A stretch of DNA of 64,000 nt from Polytrichum commune (taxonomy: Eukaryota > Streptophyta > Polytrichopsida > Polytrichales > Polytrichaceae): contig OX485807.1 of the NCBI GenBank assembly GCA_950295325.1, forward strand, positions 5,148,501 through 5,212,500. Direction: 5' to 3'. The notes beneath the pieces were generated by a model, which searched no databases, had not been told where the DNA came from, and saw only the letters and a program-made list of their open reading frames with translations. This document shows positions 62,195 to 64,000 of this stretch, piece by piece (positions within the stretch are counted from its first letter, which is position 1; the number at the start of each line of letters is the position of its first letter). The position numbers and the translations under genes were made by a program.

Positions 62195-63273
62195 GGGCCG
62201 GTTCACACTATGGACCATGAAGTCGGACCATGGAAGATGGACTGAGTTCATGGTCCGACTTTCATGGTCCGACTTCATAAAAAATTAGTTTTGAGAGCCT
62301 TGGGTCCCTCTCTAGGTATAAAGCAAAAACTGAAGGTGCTGATTTTTTAATACATGCCCAAAAAGGGCATTTTTGAAAAAAAAAATTCAAGTTTGATCAT
62401 TCTCTTGTCTTCTCTTGGGCTTCAACTATCTTCACTTCTTGTTAAATGTGTTGAAGATGTGGCTTGCAAATCTTCTCACAAAAATTTCTACAAAAAAAAA
62501 TGAGCGATTCAATTTGTACATGTTCAATGTAATTTACATGTGACATGTACCTTGTGTTGTCACTACACTTAATAGGATATTTAGTGTTTGATTATATCTA
62601 ATGTTGTTACCACCCTACCTTGCTCAACACTAATTTTCAATTCTTTGTTAATTAATGTTAGAAGATTTCCCATTGTGCTTCTTTTGACCACCCTGATCTG
62701 CAGTCACTAAACAACTACAGAGTTTTCTTTTTTGTTTTTCAACTGTATTATGTAAACATTTTGGGGCGTGTAATATACCGTTGGAAAGGTATTTTCAAGA
62801 CCTTTCCAACGGTATATTACAAGCCCCCAAATTCCAAACATTGCAGTTGGTAGACCAAAAAAACAAATCTGCCCTTGAATTCTTGAGTTCTAGATGTCCC
62901 GCGTTGTTTGATGAAACATGTGTAAGCCGGTTTAAGGAGTAGGGCAAGGTATTGATGGTATGTCTCATGGGCTTTGATATAATTAAGGCACAGAAAAGGT
63001 AGATTCATTAAAACATTCTTGAAATGACATTTCTTTGACATTGGCCCTTGCCTTTTCCTACCAGACCACCTCTCTTGCCTCTCTCACCGCAAAACCCGTT
63101 GGACCATGTCAGTGCATTTATTAGGCCTTAAAAATTACATTTTGGGGACCTCAACCTCCATGATCCCCTGCCATTTTTTCCTTAGTGTTAACAGAAGTTG
63201 TCCCCGGACAACTTCAAGAGCCACTCAGCTGCTTGCAGAGTCCTGGTCCATGCACCATATTGTAAACCGGCCC
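62195..63273. mobile_element. PIF/Harbinger-like non-autonomous element, about 1.08 kb
   Basis: Left end gggccggttcacactatgga preceded by TAA (62192-62194); right end, reversed, gggccggtttacaatatggt, followed by TAA (63274-63276). TAA targets and ends starting GGGCC fit PIF/Harbinger. Related copies lie at 51480-51747 and, with the same end type, at 52044-52447. It encloses a palindrome-type MITE end (62563-62588) and a perfect hairpin (62770-62820). No transposase seen. Confidence 0.7.
62770..62820. repeat. Perfect 21-bp inverted repeat with 9-base loop
   Basis: gtaatataccgttggaaagg t (62770-62790) and its exact complement (62800-62820). Pairing continues imperfectly outwards (ttggggcgt against aagcccccaa) to about 30 bp. 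Confidence 0.95.
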
Positions 63274-63275
63274 TA

Positions 63276-63336
63276 ATGGTGGTGGGGACTTGACACGCTC
63301 CGGCGCCGTCCAAGCGCCGAAAAATGCATAAGAATA
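63276..63336. repeat. Direct repeat, right copy
   Basis: Counterpart of 62133-62193, ending in the same aaaaatgcataagaata. Confidence 0.8.
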
Positions 63337-64000
63337 CATTGACACTATCATAGACTATCGTAATTGAACAACACTACACAGAAGATGCGTTACTTCTTAA
63401 CAGATTCTGGACACGGAGGGGAAGTTTTGTGCTTACACGAGAAGACATTCTCAAAGTTTTACAAGTGTATGCTTAAAGGAGATCTGCAAGTTTCATACTC
63501 ATGTCCACGTCCTCTTCGGAAGCTTGCATCAAACTCCTAGCTTCTTGAGTCAGAATTAATCAGTGGATCAGGTGTCGGCTGAGCCTGCAATAACGCTTAT
63601 TGTTTGAGAATTGGTTGAGTTGTATGCTATTATCATCAGCACCCTAGCCCTACTTTTAGCAAGTTTGAAAACCGCAAGTCTTAAAGGGGATTTGAGCCGA
63701 GTAACGCAGGTTGTGGTTGGGATCATTTTCTCTGTGGCCAGGGTGAGTTATAGAACGCATATGGCAATTCTGTCATTGCAATTCTAGTGGTAAGGCTCAT
63801 GACCTTCGCGCTACCGATCGAACGAAGCTCAGTTGCCGATACAATTAGCTCTATAAAGGAATGATCCCGCGATGTCCACTGCCAACGGTCAGATTTCGAT
63901 GTCTTCATGATATTCTATATGGTGACCGGGTACCTGTGTGGCGATTTGTGGAACCATGGGAAGATGGCTTGGAAGAAAATCTCTCAAAGATGTCGCCGGA
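63337..64000. other. Window end, no gene recognised
   Basis: More balanced base composition than the preceding kilobases; it may be upstream of a gene outside the window. Nothing specific can be supported. Confidence 0.3.

Noticed and set aside
63780-63860. tRNA gene (tagtggtaaggctc then gatcgaacgaagctc)
   Set aside because: No acceptor stem pairing and no proper GTTCGA box B; resemblance to box A is superficial.

Overview
The window reads as nuclear DNA of a land plant, most probably a bryophyte and specifically moss-like. It holds a plant-type beta-COP gene, a chloroplast Mg-protoporphyrin IX methyltransferase gene, a plant CXE/GID1-type carboxylesterase gene with GT-AG introns, and a gene fusing a protein kinase, an NB-ARC domain and leucine-rich repeats. 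That last fusion class (PNL) is known from mosses. The species is an inference. Genes are sparse and lie in AT-rich, repeat-rich intergenic DNA.

Layout. 1-4042: beta-COP, four exons, plus strand. 4043-14794: no gene recognised; minisatellites and degenerate repeats. 14795-17828: carboxylesterase, three exons, minus strand, with a duplicated exon scrap downstream and a repeat-filled first intron. 17829-20260: nothing recognised. 20261-31513: one 11.2-kb non-LTR retrotransposon bounded by identical 12-bp target-site duplications. It carries an RRM-like ORF1, a 2A-like motif near the start of ORF2, an APE endonuclease, reverse transcriptase, RNase H, a CCHC zinc knuckle and a restriction-like (PD-D/E-XK) endonuclease. 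The dual-endonuclease layout recalls the Dualen/RandI clade described from green algae. 32465-38279: kinase-NB-ARC-LRR resistance-type gene, three exons, minus strand, ending in a 72-bp tandem array of nearly identical LRR units. 38280-46250: mostly non-coding, with scraps of broken host genes. 46288-47328: CHLM, uninterrupted, minus strand. 48397-50045: a complete but dead Tc1-type transposon. 50.8-54.1 kb: small inverted-repeat elements. 54949-56274: a three-exon gene whose product may have a gasdermin-like N-terminal fold. 57-64 kb: duplicated segments, a 1.15-kb foldback element and a Harbinger-like inverted-repeat element.

The genes do not form a pathway. Housekeeping genes (COPI trafficking, chlorophyll synthesis) sit beside immunity-type genes (kinase-NB-ARC-LRR, LRR relics, the possible gasdermin-like gene) in DNA shaped by transposons and tandem duplication. 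The two items most worth follow-up are the dual-endonuclease LINE with its 2A motif and the gasdermin-like candidate. All exon boundaries were read by eye from splice signals, reading phase and family similarity; there is no transcript evidence.
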